DNA from: Nocardioides sp. URHA0032
GTDB taxonomy: Bacteria > Actinomycetota > Actinomycetes > Propionibacteriales > Nocardioidaceae
Length of the DNA: 64,000 bases
NCBI RefSeq assembly: GCF_000620645.1
Contig: NZ_KK211159.1
Span: 248,001-312,000 of the forward strand
Reading direction: 5' to 3'
Of the stretch, positions 52,774 through 60,606 are shown in pieces. The translations under genes and the position numbers were made by a program. A model generated the notes under the pieces. It was not told the DNA's origin, ran no database searches, and saw only the letters and a program-made list of their open reading frames with translations. Within the stretch, counting starts at the first letter, position 1. Each line of letters opens with the position of its first letter.

Positions 52774-54282
52774 GTGTCTAGCCACCTCATCCGCAGCGCC
52801 CGGCTGGTCCCGCTCCGTGACGGCGACCGCGCACCCGACCGACCCGTCGACGTGCTCGTCGAGCAGGGCGAGGTCACGGCGGTCGGCGCGGGCCTCGAGC
52901 GCCCGGCGGGTGTCGCCGAGGTGGACGCCGCGGGCCGCTGGCTGATCCCGGGCCTCTGGGACCAGCACACGCACCTGGCCCAGTGGACGCTCGCCTCCCA
53001 GCGCCTCGACCTCGCCGGCGCCCGTTCGCCCGAGGACGTCACGCGCGCGGTGGCCGAGCGGATCGCGGCGTACCCCGATCTCCCGGTCGTCGGCTGGGGG
53101 CACCGCTCCGGCGGCTGGGACCGCGAGGCGACCGTGACCGAGCTGGACGCCGTGTCCGGCGACACCGCGGTCGTGCTGATCAGCGGTGACGCTCACCACG
53201 CGTGGCTGAACACCCGGGCGCTGATGCACTTCGCGATGCCGGTCCGCGACTCCGTGGTCCGCGAGACGGAGTGGTTCGCGGCGTACCCGCGGCTGGTCAC
53301 GCTGGTCGGCAACGACGGCACGTCGCCGGAGGCGTACCGCCGGATGCTCGACGACGCCGCCGCGCAGGGCATCACCGGCATGGTCGACTTCGAGTTCGGC
53401 GCGAGCCGCGAGGAGTGGGCCGAGCGCTGGACGCAGGGCTGCGACAGCCTGCGGATCCGCTGGGCGACGTACGCCGACACCCTCGACGACGTGATCGCCG
53501 CGGGCCTGCGCACCGGCGACCCGCTGGCCTGGGACCCGCGGCTGACGATGGGACCGCTCAAGATCATCAGCGACGGGTCGCTCAACACCCGGACGGCCTG
53601 GTGCTGCGAGCCGTACGGCGACGCGCACAAGCTGGAGCACCCCGCCGGCCAGCCGAACCTCGACGGCACCGAGCTCCGGGAGCTGTTCGTCCGCGCCCGC
53701 ACGAGCGGCCTCGAGGTCGCCTGCCACGCCATCGGCGACGCGGCGGTGGGGGAGGCGCTCGCGGCGTTCGCGGAGACCGGCGCCGGTGGCTCGGTCGAGC
53801 ACGTGCAGATGGCCCGGCGGGACGACGTGCGCCGGATGGCCGCGCTCGGGGTGCGGGCGAGCGTGCAGCCCGCGCACCTGCTCGACGACCGCGACCTGAC
53901 AGAGCGGGTCTGGGGCGAGCGGTCGGAGCGGTGCTTCGCGTTCCGGTGGATGCTCGACGACGGGGTGGACCTGGCGCTGGGCTCGGACGCGCCGGTGTCG
54001 CCGCTCGATCCGTGGCTGGCCATGGCGGCCGCCGTGCACCGCACCGCCGACGACCGCGACCCGTGGCACGGCGAGCAGGCGCTGACCGTGCGCGAGGCGC
54101 TGGCCGCGTCCGTCGACGGACAGCCGATGGTGCAGCCGGGGTCCCGCGGCGACCTGGTGCTGCTCGACCGCAACCCGCTGGCCCTCGAGGGCGACACCGC
54201 GTCGGTGGGTACGGCGCTGCGCGCGATGGCGTCGGCGTACACGGTCGTGGCCGGCGTGCCGGTCCACGACACGCTCAGCTGA
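52774..54282 (+). CDS. Amidohydrolase family protein (YtcJ-like)
   Basis: 502 residues of the amidohydrolase-3 group. 'RWLIPGLWDQHTHLAQW' carries the HxH metal pair, 'EVACHAIGDAAVGEAL' the later His, 'SVEHVQMARRDDVRRMA' another ligand and 'LALGSDAPVSPLDPW' the catalytic Asp. Related proteins include YtcJ and N-substituted formamide deformylase, but the substrate here is unknown. GTG 52774 with TAGCGT 7 bases upstream; the open frame before it lacks family features. Its end overlaps the convergent SGNH hydrolase gene by 8 bases. Confidence 0.88.
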   Translation: MSSHLIRSARLVPLRDGDRAPDRPVDVLVEQGEVTAVGAGLERPAGVAEVDAAGRWLIPGLWDQHTHLAQWTLASQRLDLAGARSPEDVTRAVAERIAAYPDLPVVGWGHRSGGWDREATVTELDAVSGDTAVVLISGDAHHAWLNTRALMHFAMPVRDSVVRETEWFAAYPRLVTLVGNDGTSPEAYRRMLDDAAAQGITGMVDFEFGASREEWAERWTQGCDSLRIRWATYADTLDDVIAAGLRTGDPLAWDPRLTMGPLKIISDGSLNTRTAWCCEPYGDAHKLEHPAGQPNLDGTELRELFVRARTSGLEVACHAIGDAAVGEALAAFAETGAGGSVEHVQMARRDDVRRMAALGVRASVQPAHLLDDRDLTERVWGERSERCFAFRWMLDDGVDLALGSDAPVSPLDPWLAMAAAVHRTADDRDPWHGEQALTVREALAASVDGQPMVQPGSRGDLVLLDRNPLALEGDTASVGTALRAMASAYTVVAGVPVHDTLS

Positions 54283-55174
54283 GCTGGTCCAGGATCGCCT
54301 GCGCGACCTGCTCCTGCTCGACCGCGAGCGGGTGGTAGGCCAGCGCCGTCTCGGCGCTCGTCACCCGGCCGTTGATCCACGGGTCGTCGGCGCAGATGTC
54401 GTGACCGGCGGTGAGGTGCCAGAGGTCGACGTACTCGGCATCGCCCTGCACCGCGCCGCGCCGGACCGCCCGGTCGAGGCCCTCGTTGATGCTGCGGGCG
54501 AACGGGTAGTCGCCGTCGGCCAGCGGCAGCAGGTCGCAGGTGCCGGTCTCAGGGATGATCTGCGGGTAGCCGACCACCAGGATGCGGGCGTGCGGTGAGC
54601 GCTCGCGCACGCCGCGGACGACGTCGGCGATGTGCCGCTCGATCCCGGCGAGCGTCGTGTGCAGGAGGTCCGGGTCGTCCCGCCGGAACGACCGCGTGCA
54701 CGGGTCGCCGCCCGGATCGGTGCGCGCGATCTGCATGCACCGGCCGAGGACCCCGCCGAACAGCTGGCCGTCGTTCCCGCCGAGCCCGATGGTGACCAGG
54801 TCCGTCGTGCGCCGGAGGGCATCGAACTGCGGCGGCACCGATCCGGTGCGGCCGACCTGCGGGCTGAACGTGTTCCGGGTGCTCGCGCCGCTGCAGCTCA
54901 CGTCGGTCAGCGCGGTGCCCGGCATCGCCTGCGCGACCAGGGCCGGGTAGTTCACGCCCGAGCGCAGGCAGATGGTGCTGGTGTCCGTCGGCGGCACGAG
55001 CGGCGCGGCCGTGTACGAGTCGCCCAGGGCGACGTACTGGTCGTACCTCGTCGGCGCCTGGGCCGGTGACCCGGTCGTCCGCGCGGGCGCCGCCACCGGC
55101 CGGTCGCCGCCGTCGCTGCCGCTGCAGGCCGTCAGCGCCGCGACCAGCACGGGGAGGACGAGGAGCCGGCGCAT
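54275..55174 (-). CDS. SGNH/GDSL hydrolase lipoprotein
   Basis: 299 residues. Lipobox 'AALTAC' with Cys17, then a Pro/Ala/Thr linker. The SGNH fold has block I 'YVALGDSYTAAP' with catalytic Ser53, block III 'IGLGGNDGQLF' with Asn, and block V 'ALAYHPLAVEQEQVAQAI' with the catalytic His. Several Cys ('STICLRSG', 'VSCSGAS', 'GRCMQ', 'DPCTRSF', 'GTCDLL', 'HDICADD') could form three disulfides, fitting an extracytoplasmic enzyme. It resembles secreted actinomycete esterases/lipases; substrate unknown. ATG 55174 with TACGGT 6 bases upstream. Confidence 0.9.
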   Translation of the reverse strand: MRRLLVLPVLVAALTACSGSDGGDRPVAAPARTTGSPAQAPTRYDQYVALGDSYTAAPLVPPTDTSTICLRSGVNYPALVAQAMPGTALTDVSCSGASTRNTFSPQVGRTGSVPPQFDALRRTTDLVTIGLGGNDGQLFGGVLGRCMQIARTDPGGDPCTRSFRRDDPDLLHTTLAGIERHIADVVRGVRERSPHARILVVGYPQIIPETGTCDLLPLADGDYPFARSINEGLDRAVRRGAVQGDAEYVDLWHLTAGHDICADDPWINGRVTSAETALAYHPLAVEQEQVAQAILDQLS

Positions 55175-55228
55175 GCCACGACCGTACGTGCGAGGTGCGG
55201 GAGCCCGCGGCGTGGGTACGGGGCACCC

Positions 55229-56188
55229 ATGTCCGCCACCTCCTCGCTCCCGCGCGAGCCCGCCGACGACCAGTCGCTGCTGACCGTCGTCGTCGCCCTG
55301 GTCGCGAACGGGCTGCTCGCGCTCGCGAAGTCCGTCGCCGCGGCCCTCACCGGCTCCGCCTCGATGGTGGCCGAGGCCGCGCACTCGTGGGCCGACACCG
55401 GCAACGAGGTGTTCCTGCTCGTCGCCGAGCGGCGGGGCGGGCGGCCCCGCGACGAGGAGCACCCGCGCGGCTACGGCCGCTCGACGTACATCTGGTCGCT
55501 GGTCGCGGCGTTCGGCCTGTTCACGGCGGGTGCGGTCGTGTCGGTCTGGCACGGCATCAGCGAGCTCGCCGCCGACTCCACCGAGGCCAGCTTCCTCGTG
55601 AACTACGTGGTGCTCGGCATCGCGTTCGTGCTCGAGGGCATCTCGTTCCTCCAGGCCACCCGGCAGGTGCACGGTGCCGCCGAGCGGTTCGGCCTGCACC
55701 CGCTGCGCTTCGTGGCCCGGACCTCCAACTCGACGTTGCGCGCGGTGTTCTTCGAGGACTTCTCCGCGTTGCTCGGCATCCTGCTCGCCGGCGGCGGGAT
55801 CGCGCTCCACCAGCTCACGGGGAACCCGGTCTGGGACGCGGTCGGCTCGATCGCGGTCGGGGTGCTGCTCGCGTTCGTCGCGGTCTTCCTGATGCGCCGG
55901 AACATGGACTACCTGCTGGGCGAGGGGCTCACCCCCGAGATGCGGTCCCGGGTGATCGCCAACCTGCTCGAGCACCCGGCGATCGAGCGGATCACCTATC
56001 TCCACGTCGAGTACGTCGGCCCGCAGCGGCTCTTCGTCGTCGCCGCGGTCGACCTCACCGGCGACGACCCCGAGCCGCACCTCGCCGTACGCCTGCACCA
56101 GGTCGAGGCCGACATCGAGCTGGACCAGCTCATCGAGGACGCGATCCTCACCCTGTCGCTCCCCACCGATCCCGCGCTGGTCCCCTGA
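55229..56188 (+). CDS. Cation diffusion facilitator family transporter
   Basis: 319 residues, with an N-terminal block of six predicted membrane segments and a cytoplasmic C-terminal domain (about 225-310). 'NGLLALAKSVAAALTGSASMVAEAAHSWADTGNEVFLL' (read in pieces) gives the HxxxD metal site of TM2. 'EHPRGYGRSTYIWSLVAA' is the conserved H-P-GYGR loop. In TM5 'FFEDFSALLGI' replaces the usual HxxxD with ExxxxA-like spacing, so metal choice may differ from zinc. Exports divalent cations by proton exchange in known members. It stands alone. Confidence 0.88.
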   Translation: MSATSSLPREPADDQSLLTVVVALVANGLLALAKSVAAALTGSASMVAEAAHSWADTGNEVFLLVAERRGGRPRDEEHPRGYGRSTYIWSLVAAFGLFTAGAVVSVWHGISELAADSTEASFLVNYVVLGIAFVLEGISFLQATRQVHGAAERFGLHPLRFVARTSNSTLRAVFFEDFSALLGILLAGGGIALHQLTGNPVWDAVGSIAVGVLLAFVAVFLMRRNMDYLLGEGLTPEMRSRVIANLLEHPAIERITYLHVEYVGPQRLFVVAAVDLTGDDPEPHLAVRLHQVEADIELDQLIEDAILTLSLPTDPALVP

Positions 56189-56251
56189 GGGTCGAGTCAG
56201 AACTCCCGACTCAACGGATCGAATGTCGCGCGACCTCTTGACGGGGAATAT

Positions 56252-56270
56252 GTAAGTGCGCTGAACTAAC
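56252..56270. promoter_or_regulatory. Candidate ROK-repressor operator
   Basis: GTAAGTGCGCTGAACTAAC is an imperfect inverted repeat (6 of 8 arm pairs, 3-base centre) ending 4 bases before the ROK regulator GTG. TTGACG at 56238-56243 lies just upstream as a possible -35. No second copy was found, so the assignment rests on position and symmetry. Confidence 0.45.
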
Positions 56271-56274
56271 AAAC

Positions 56275-57405
56275 GTGACGACGATCTCACCGGTGGGCCG
56301 GCCGCTCCGGCCGCGCGGGAAGCTCCTCCAGGAGGACACCCGACGGCACCACCGGTCGCTGCTGCTCCAGCAGCTCTTCCGGGAGGGGCCGGCGAGCCGG
56401 GCGGACCTGGCCCGGAGCACCGGGCTGACCCGGGTCACGACCTCCGACCTGATCGGTGAGCTGATGGCCGACGGCCTGGTCGAGGAGCTCGGCGCACCGG
56501 CCGGGAGCCGGGTCGGAAAGCCGCCGATGCTGGTCGGACTGGCCGCCGACTCGACGCACATCGTCGGCATCGACCTCTCCAACGACGACCGGATGACCGG
56601 CGCGGTCATCAACCTCCTCGGCCAGGTGCAGGCCCGGGCCGAGGTGACGATCGACGGCGCGTCGGGCCAGGCCGCCGTGGACAAGGTGCACCGGCTCGCC
56701 GCCGACCTGATCGCGTTGACCGACCGCCCGGTGCTCGGCATCGGCGTGGGCAGTCCGGGTGTCGTGGACGCCACCGGCACGGTCATCGACGCCCCGAACC
56801 TGGTCTGGGCCGACACCCCGCTCTCGGCGAGCCTGGCCCGGGCCTTCGACCTCCCGGTGTTCGTCGCGAACGACGCGAACACCGCCGTGCTCGGCGAGCA
56901 CACGTTCGGCGAGACCGGGACCGGTGGCCTGATGGTGCTGCGGGTCGGCACCGGTGTCGGCGCCGGCCTGGTGCTCGAGGGCTCGTTGCTGCACGGCCAC
57001 CGCGGCGCCGCAGGCGAGATCGGCCACGTCGTCGTCGACCCCGACGGCGAGCTGTGCGCCTGCTCCCGGACCGGCTGCCTGGAGACCATCCTCGCCGTGC
57101 CGCGGCTGCGCCGCCGGCTCGCCGAGAGTGAGGACGCCGAGGAGGTGCTCACCCGCGTCGGCGAGCAGCTCGGCGCCGCGCTGGCCCCGGTGGTCGGCAC
57201 CCTGAACCTGCAGGAGCTCGTGCTGAGCGGCCCGCAGGAGCTGCTGGACGGATCTCTCCGTGAGGCCGTCGACCGCAGCATCCGCTCCCGGACCATGCCC
57301 GTGAGCTCCGAGGGCCTGGTCGTCCGGGCCTCCACCCTCGGCGAGGACGTCGTCCTCGTCGGCGCCGCCGTCCTCGTCCTCTCCGGACAGCTCGGCGTCT
57401 CCTGA
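56275..57405 (+). CDS. ROK-family transcriptional repressor of amino-sugar genes
   Basis: 376 residues. The N-terminal winged helix (about 28-85) contains 'SRADLARSTGLTRVTTSDLI'. The C-terminal ROK domain has 'IGIGVGSPGVVDATGTVIDA', and the zinc motif 'GEIGHVVVDPDGELC' followed by 'CSRTGCLE' (CxC-SRTGC form). The ATP-binding DxGxT motif of sugar kinases is altered ('VGIDLSNDDRM'), so it is a regulator and not a kinase. The sugar ligand site is largely kept; GlcNAc or GlcNAc-6-phosphate is the likely inducer. First gene of the operon, 55 bases before the binding protein, with a palindrome on its promoter. Confidence 0.9.
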   Translation: MTTISPVGRPLRPRGKLLQEDTRRHHRSLLLQQLFREGPASRADLARSTGLTRVTTSDLIGELMADGLVEELGAPAGSRVGKPPMLVGLAADSTHIVGIDLSNDDRMTGAVINLLGQVQARAEVTIDGASGQAAVDKVHRLAADLIALTDRPVLGIGVGSPGVVDATGTVIDAPNLVWADTPLSASLARAFDLPVFVANDANTAVLGEHTFGETGTGGLMVLRVGTGVGAGLVLEGSLLHGHRGAAGEIGHVVVDPDGELCACSRTGCLETILAVPRLRRRLAESEDAEEVLTRVGEQLGAALAPVVGTLNLQELVLSGPQELLDGSLREAVDRSIRSRTMPVSSEGLVVRASTLGEDVVLVGAAVLVLSGQLGVS

Positions 57406-57460
57406 AAGTCCCGTCTCGGGCCGACCCCAACAGAGAAGTTCGCAAGAGAGGAACACTGCG

Positions 57461-58756
57461 GTGCGTATCAAGAAGACACTTGCGGGTGCTGCGCTGGCCG
57501 GTCTGGCCCTCACCGCCCTCGCTGCCTGTGGCAGCGACAGCAGCGACGGAGAAGGCTCGTCGGGCGACTCCGCCCCCCAGGCCGCCGACATCCGGGTCTG
57601 GCTCAACGGCACCGACACGCCGGACGAGGCCCGGCAGTGGTTGAAGAAGGCCTTCGAGGAGCAGAACCCCGGCTCCACCCTCACCATCGAGGAGCAGGAG
57701 TGGGACGGCCTCGTCGAGAAGCTGACCACGGCCCTGTCCAGCGAGTCGGAGACGCCGGACGTGGTCGAGATCGGCAACACGCAGGCGCCCACGTTCACCT
57801 CGGCGGGCGCGTTCTCGGACCTCACCGAGCAGCTCGACTCGCTCGGCGGTGACGACCTGCTCCAGGGCTTCGTCGACGGCGCGACCGTGGACGGCAATAC
57901 GTACGCCGTCCCCTACTACGCCGGCTCGAAGTACATCTTCTACCGCACAGACCTGTTCGAGAAGGCCGGCATCACCGACGTGCCGACGACGATGGACGAG
58001 TTCGTCGACGACGCGATCAAGCTGAAGGACGCCAACCCCGACCCGGCCAACTTCTCCGGCTTCTGGTTCCCGGGCCAGGACTGGCGCAACGGGGCCGCGT
58101 TCATCTGGGACGCCGGCGGTGACCTGGCCACGGACGACGGCGGCGAGTGGAGCGGCGCCCTCGAGGACGACGCTTCGATCGCGGGCCTCGAGACCGCGCA
58201 GAAGCTCTTCGAGCAGGCGTCGGGCGCGGCCAAGGACGGCAACGAGGCCGACCCGTGGACGCCGTTCTGCGCCGGCGAGACCGGCATGATGTCCACTCCT
58301 GGCTGGGTGATGGGCCTGCTCAACGACCCGAAGACCGGCTGCCCGGACCTCGCCAAGAAGGTCGGCGTCTTCGCCCTTCCGGGCTCCGACGGCCAGCCCG
58401 CGCCGGTGCTGCTCGGCGGCTCCGACATCGCGATCGCCGCGAAGTCGCAGAACCAGGAGCTCGCCCAGAAGGCGGTCGCCCTGATGCTCAGCGACGACTA
58501 CCAGACGATCCTCGCGAAGAACGGCCTCACCCCGGCCAAGAGCTCGCTCGCCTCGCTCCTGGGCGACGACATGTTCGCGCAGGCCACGATCGCGGCGGCG
58601 TCGAACGCCAAGCTCACCCCGGCGGCGCCGGGCTGGGCGAACGTCGAGGGCTCGCGGGTGCTCGAGGACCTGTTCAGCAAGATCGCCCAGGGCGGCGACG
58701 TCACGGAGCTCGCGGCCGCGGCCGACGAGCAGATGAACTCGCAGCTCAACGGCTAG
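57461..58756 (+). CDS. Sugar ABC transporter substrate-binding lipoprotein (chitobiose/GlcNAc-type)
   Basis: 431 residues. The signal peptide ends in 'TALAAC' with lipobox Cys23, then a Ser/Gly/Asp linker. The family 1 solute-binding fold shows 'WDGLVEKLTTALSSESETPDVVEIGNT' (in part), 'TYAVPYYAGSKYIFYRTDLF' and 'WTPFCAGETGMMSTPGWVMG'. It resembles DasA-type proteins of Streptomyces that bind N,N'-diacetylchitobiose. The neighbouring hexosaminidase and nag genes support a GlcNAc oligomer as substrate. GTG start; AGAGAGG precedes it. A stable hairpin follows before the permease genes, likely making this protein more abundant than the permeases. Confidence 0.9.
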   Translation: MRIKKTLAGAALAGLALTALAACGSDSSDGEGSSGDSAPQAADIRVWLNGTDTPDEARQWLKKAFEEQNPGSTLTIEEQEWDGLVEKLTTALSSESETPDVVEIGNTQAPTFTSAGAFSDLTEQLDSLGGDDLLQGFVDGATVDGNTYAVPYYAGSKYIFYRTDLFEKAGITDVPTTMDEFVDDAIKLKDANPDPANFSGFWFPGQDWRNGAAFIWDAGGDLATDDGGEWSGALEDDASIAGLETAQKLFEQASGAAKDGNEADPWTPFCAGETGMMSTPGWVMGLLNDPKTGCPDLAKKVGVFALPGSDGQPAPVLLGGSDIAIAAKSQNQELAQKAVALMLSDDYQTILAKNGLTPAKSSLASLLGDDMFAQATIAAASNAKLTPAAPGWANVEGSRVLEDLFSKIAQGGDVTELAAAADEQMNSQLNG

Positions 58757-58780
58757 CGGCGCTGCGCAGCGACGCGAGCC

Positions 58781-58813
58781 CGGCCGGGGCGGTGCAAGCC
58801 GCCGCCCCGGCCG
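58781..58813 (+). promoter_or_regulatory. Intercistronic hairpin between binding protein and permease genes
   Basis: Arms 58781-58792 and 58802-58813 (CGGCCGGGGCGG / CCGCCCCGGCCG) form a perfect 12-bp GC stem with a 9-base loop. The position, after the binding-protein gene in a sugar transporter operon, is where hairpins commonly stabilise the upstream mRNA or cause partial termination. Confidence 0.7.
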
Positions 58814-58859
58814 TGCCATGCCCGAGACTCGCCCCTGAGAGGTCCAGGAAGGAGGAACC

Positions 58860-59765
58860 GTGAGCGAGACCGCGCCCCGCCCCCGCCGTACGGCGCTGCC
58901 GTACCTCCTGGTCCTGCCCGCCGTCCTCGCCCTCGGCTTCGCGCTGGGCTACCCCCTGGTCCGCCAGGTGCTGCTCTCGTTCCAGGACTACGGGCTGGCC
59001 CAGCAGTTCGGCCGGCCGCCGGAGTGGATCGGGCTCGACAACTACCGGGAGCTCGTCACCGACGAGTACCTGTGGCGGGTCACCCTGCGCTCGCTGGTGT
59101 TCTGCCTCGTGAACGCGGTCGCCACGCTGGTGCTCGGCGTCGGCCTGGCGCTCTTGATGCGGCACATGTCGAAGCCGGTCCGGATCGCGGTGCAGAGCGC
59201 GCTGCTGCTCGCCTGGGCGATGCCGGTGGTCGCGTCCCTGACCGTGTGGCAGTGGCTCTTCGACACCCAGTACGGCATCGTCAACTGGTCGCTGACCAGG
59301 ATCGGGATGGACTACGAGGGCCACTCGTGGCTGCTGCAGCCGCTCTCGTTCTTCTTCGTCGCCACGGTGATCGTGGTCTGGATGAGCGTGCCCTTCGTGG
59401 CGTTCACCGTGTACGCCGCGCTCACCCAGGTGCCCGAGGACCTGGTCGAGGCCGCCGAGATCGACGGCGCCGGCCCCGTCGAGCGGCTGCGCCACATCGT
59501 GCTGCCGAGCATCCGCGACGTGCTGCTCGTGGTCGCGCTGCTCCAGGTGATCTGGGACCTGCGCGTCTTCACCCAGATCTACGTGCTCCAGCAGGCCGGC
59601 GGCTCCACCCACGACACGAACCTGCTCGGCACCTACATCTACCGGCTCGGCATCGGCGGCGGGAAGTTCGGCATGGCCTCCGCGGTCGCCATCTTCATGC
59701 TGGTCCTCACCGTGATCCTGACCGGCCCCTACGTCCGCGCGATGCTCAAGAAGGAGGAGGACTGA
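58860..59765 (+). CDS. Sugar ABC transporter permease 1 (MalF/DasB-type)
   Basis: 301 residues with six predicted membrane segments. The EAA loop reads 'EAAEIDGAGPVERLRHIVLP' near residues 198-217, the ATPase contact site. The N-terminal 'LPYLLVLPAVLALGFALGYPL' is typical of CUT1 permeases. The strongest ribosome-binding site in the window (AAGGAGGAACC) precedes GTG 58860. Forms a heterodimer with the next gene product. Confidence 0.92.
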   Translation: MSETAPRPRRTALPYLLVLPAVLALGFALGYPLVRQVLLSFQDYGLAQQFGRPPEWIGLDNYRELVTDEYLWRVTLRSLVFCLVNAVATLVLGVGLALLMRHMSKPVRIAVQSALLLAWAMPVVASLTVWQWLFDTQYGIVNWSLTRIGMDYEGHSWLLQPLSFFFVATVIVVWMSVPFVAFTVYAALTQVPEDLVEAAEIDGAGPVERLRHIVLPSIRDVLLVVALLQVIWDLRVFTQIYVLQQAGGSTHDTNLLGTYIYRLGIGGGKFGMASAVAIFMLVLTVILTGPYVRAMLKKEED

Positions 59766-59766
59766 C

Positions 59767-60606
59767 ATGCCGCGCCCTGTCCGCCGGTCCCTCAAGGTCA
59801 CCGCGAACCTCGCCGGTGTGGTCGCGTTCCTGCTCTGCGCGTTCCCGGTCTACTGGATGGTCAACAGCTCGTTCCTGCCGCGGAACAGGATCCGTAACCC
59901 CGACCCGACCTGGCTGCCCCTCGGCGGCACGCTCGACAACTACCGGACCGTCTTCGAGGGCGACCAGTTCCTCAACGCCCTCAAGATCAGCCTGATGGTC
60001 ACCGTGCTCACCATCGTGGTCGCGCTGGCGTTCGCGTTCGTCGCGGCCGTCGCGGTGTCCCGGTTCCGGTTCCGCGGGATGAAGTCGTTCGTGGTCGCGC
60101 TGCTGGTGATCCAGATGATCCCCGTCGAGGGGCTCTTCATCTCCCAGTACAAGATGCTCGAGGGCGTCAACCTGCTGAACACCGTGGTCGGCCTGTCGAT
60201 CGTGTACGTCGCCGCCGTGCTGCCGTTCACGGTCTGGACCCTGCGCGGCTTCGTCTCCGGTGTCCCGTACGAGCTCGAGGAGGCCGCGATGATGGACGGC
60301 TGCTCGAGGGTGCAGGCGTTCTTCCGGGTGACGTTCCCGCTGCTCGCGCCCGGCCTCGTCGCGACCGGCGTCTTCGGGTTCATCCAGGCCTGGAACGAGT
60401 TCACCCTCGCTCTGGTCGTGATGACCCGCGAGGACCGGCGTACCCTCCCGCTCTGGCTGAGCACCTTCACCGACGTCAACCGCGGCACCGACTGGGGCGG
60501 CATCATGGCCGGCTCCACCCTGATCGCGATCCCGGTCGTCGTGTTCTTCCTCGTCGTCCAGGGCCGGATGGTGGCGGGCCTGACGACCGGGGCGGTGAAG
60601 GGATGA
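59767..60606 (+). CDS. Sugar ABC transporter permease 2 (MalG/DasC-type)
   Basis: 279 residues, six predicted membrane segments. The EAA loop reads 'EEAAMMDGCSRVQAFFRVTFP' minus its last residue, near 176-195. 'FPVYWMVNSSFLPRN' near the start and the C-terminal 'FLVVQGRMVAGLTTGAVKG' are family ends. One base separates it from permease 1, and its stop overlaps the hexosaminidase start. No ATPase gene is in the operon as far as visible, as in Streptomyces dasABC, which uses the shared ATPase MsiK. Confidence 0.92.
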   Translation: MPRPVRRSLKVTANLAGVVAFLLCAFPVYWMVNSSFLPRNRIRNPDPTWLPLGGTLDNYRTVFEGDQFLNALKISLMVTVLTIVVALAFAFVAAVAVSRFRFRGMKSFVVALLVIQMIPVEGLFISQYKMLEGVNLLNTVVGLSIVYVAAVLPFTVWTLRGFVSGVPYELEEAAMMDGCSRVQAFFRVTFPLLAPGLVATGVFGFIQAWNEFTLALVVMTREDRRTLPLWLSTFTDVNRGTDWGGIMAGSTLIAIPVVVFFLVVQGRMVAGLTTGAVKG

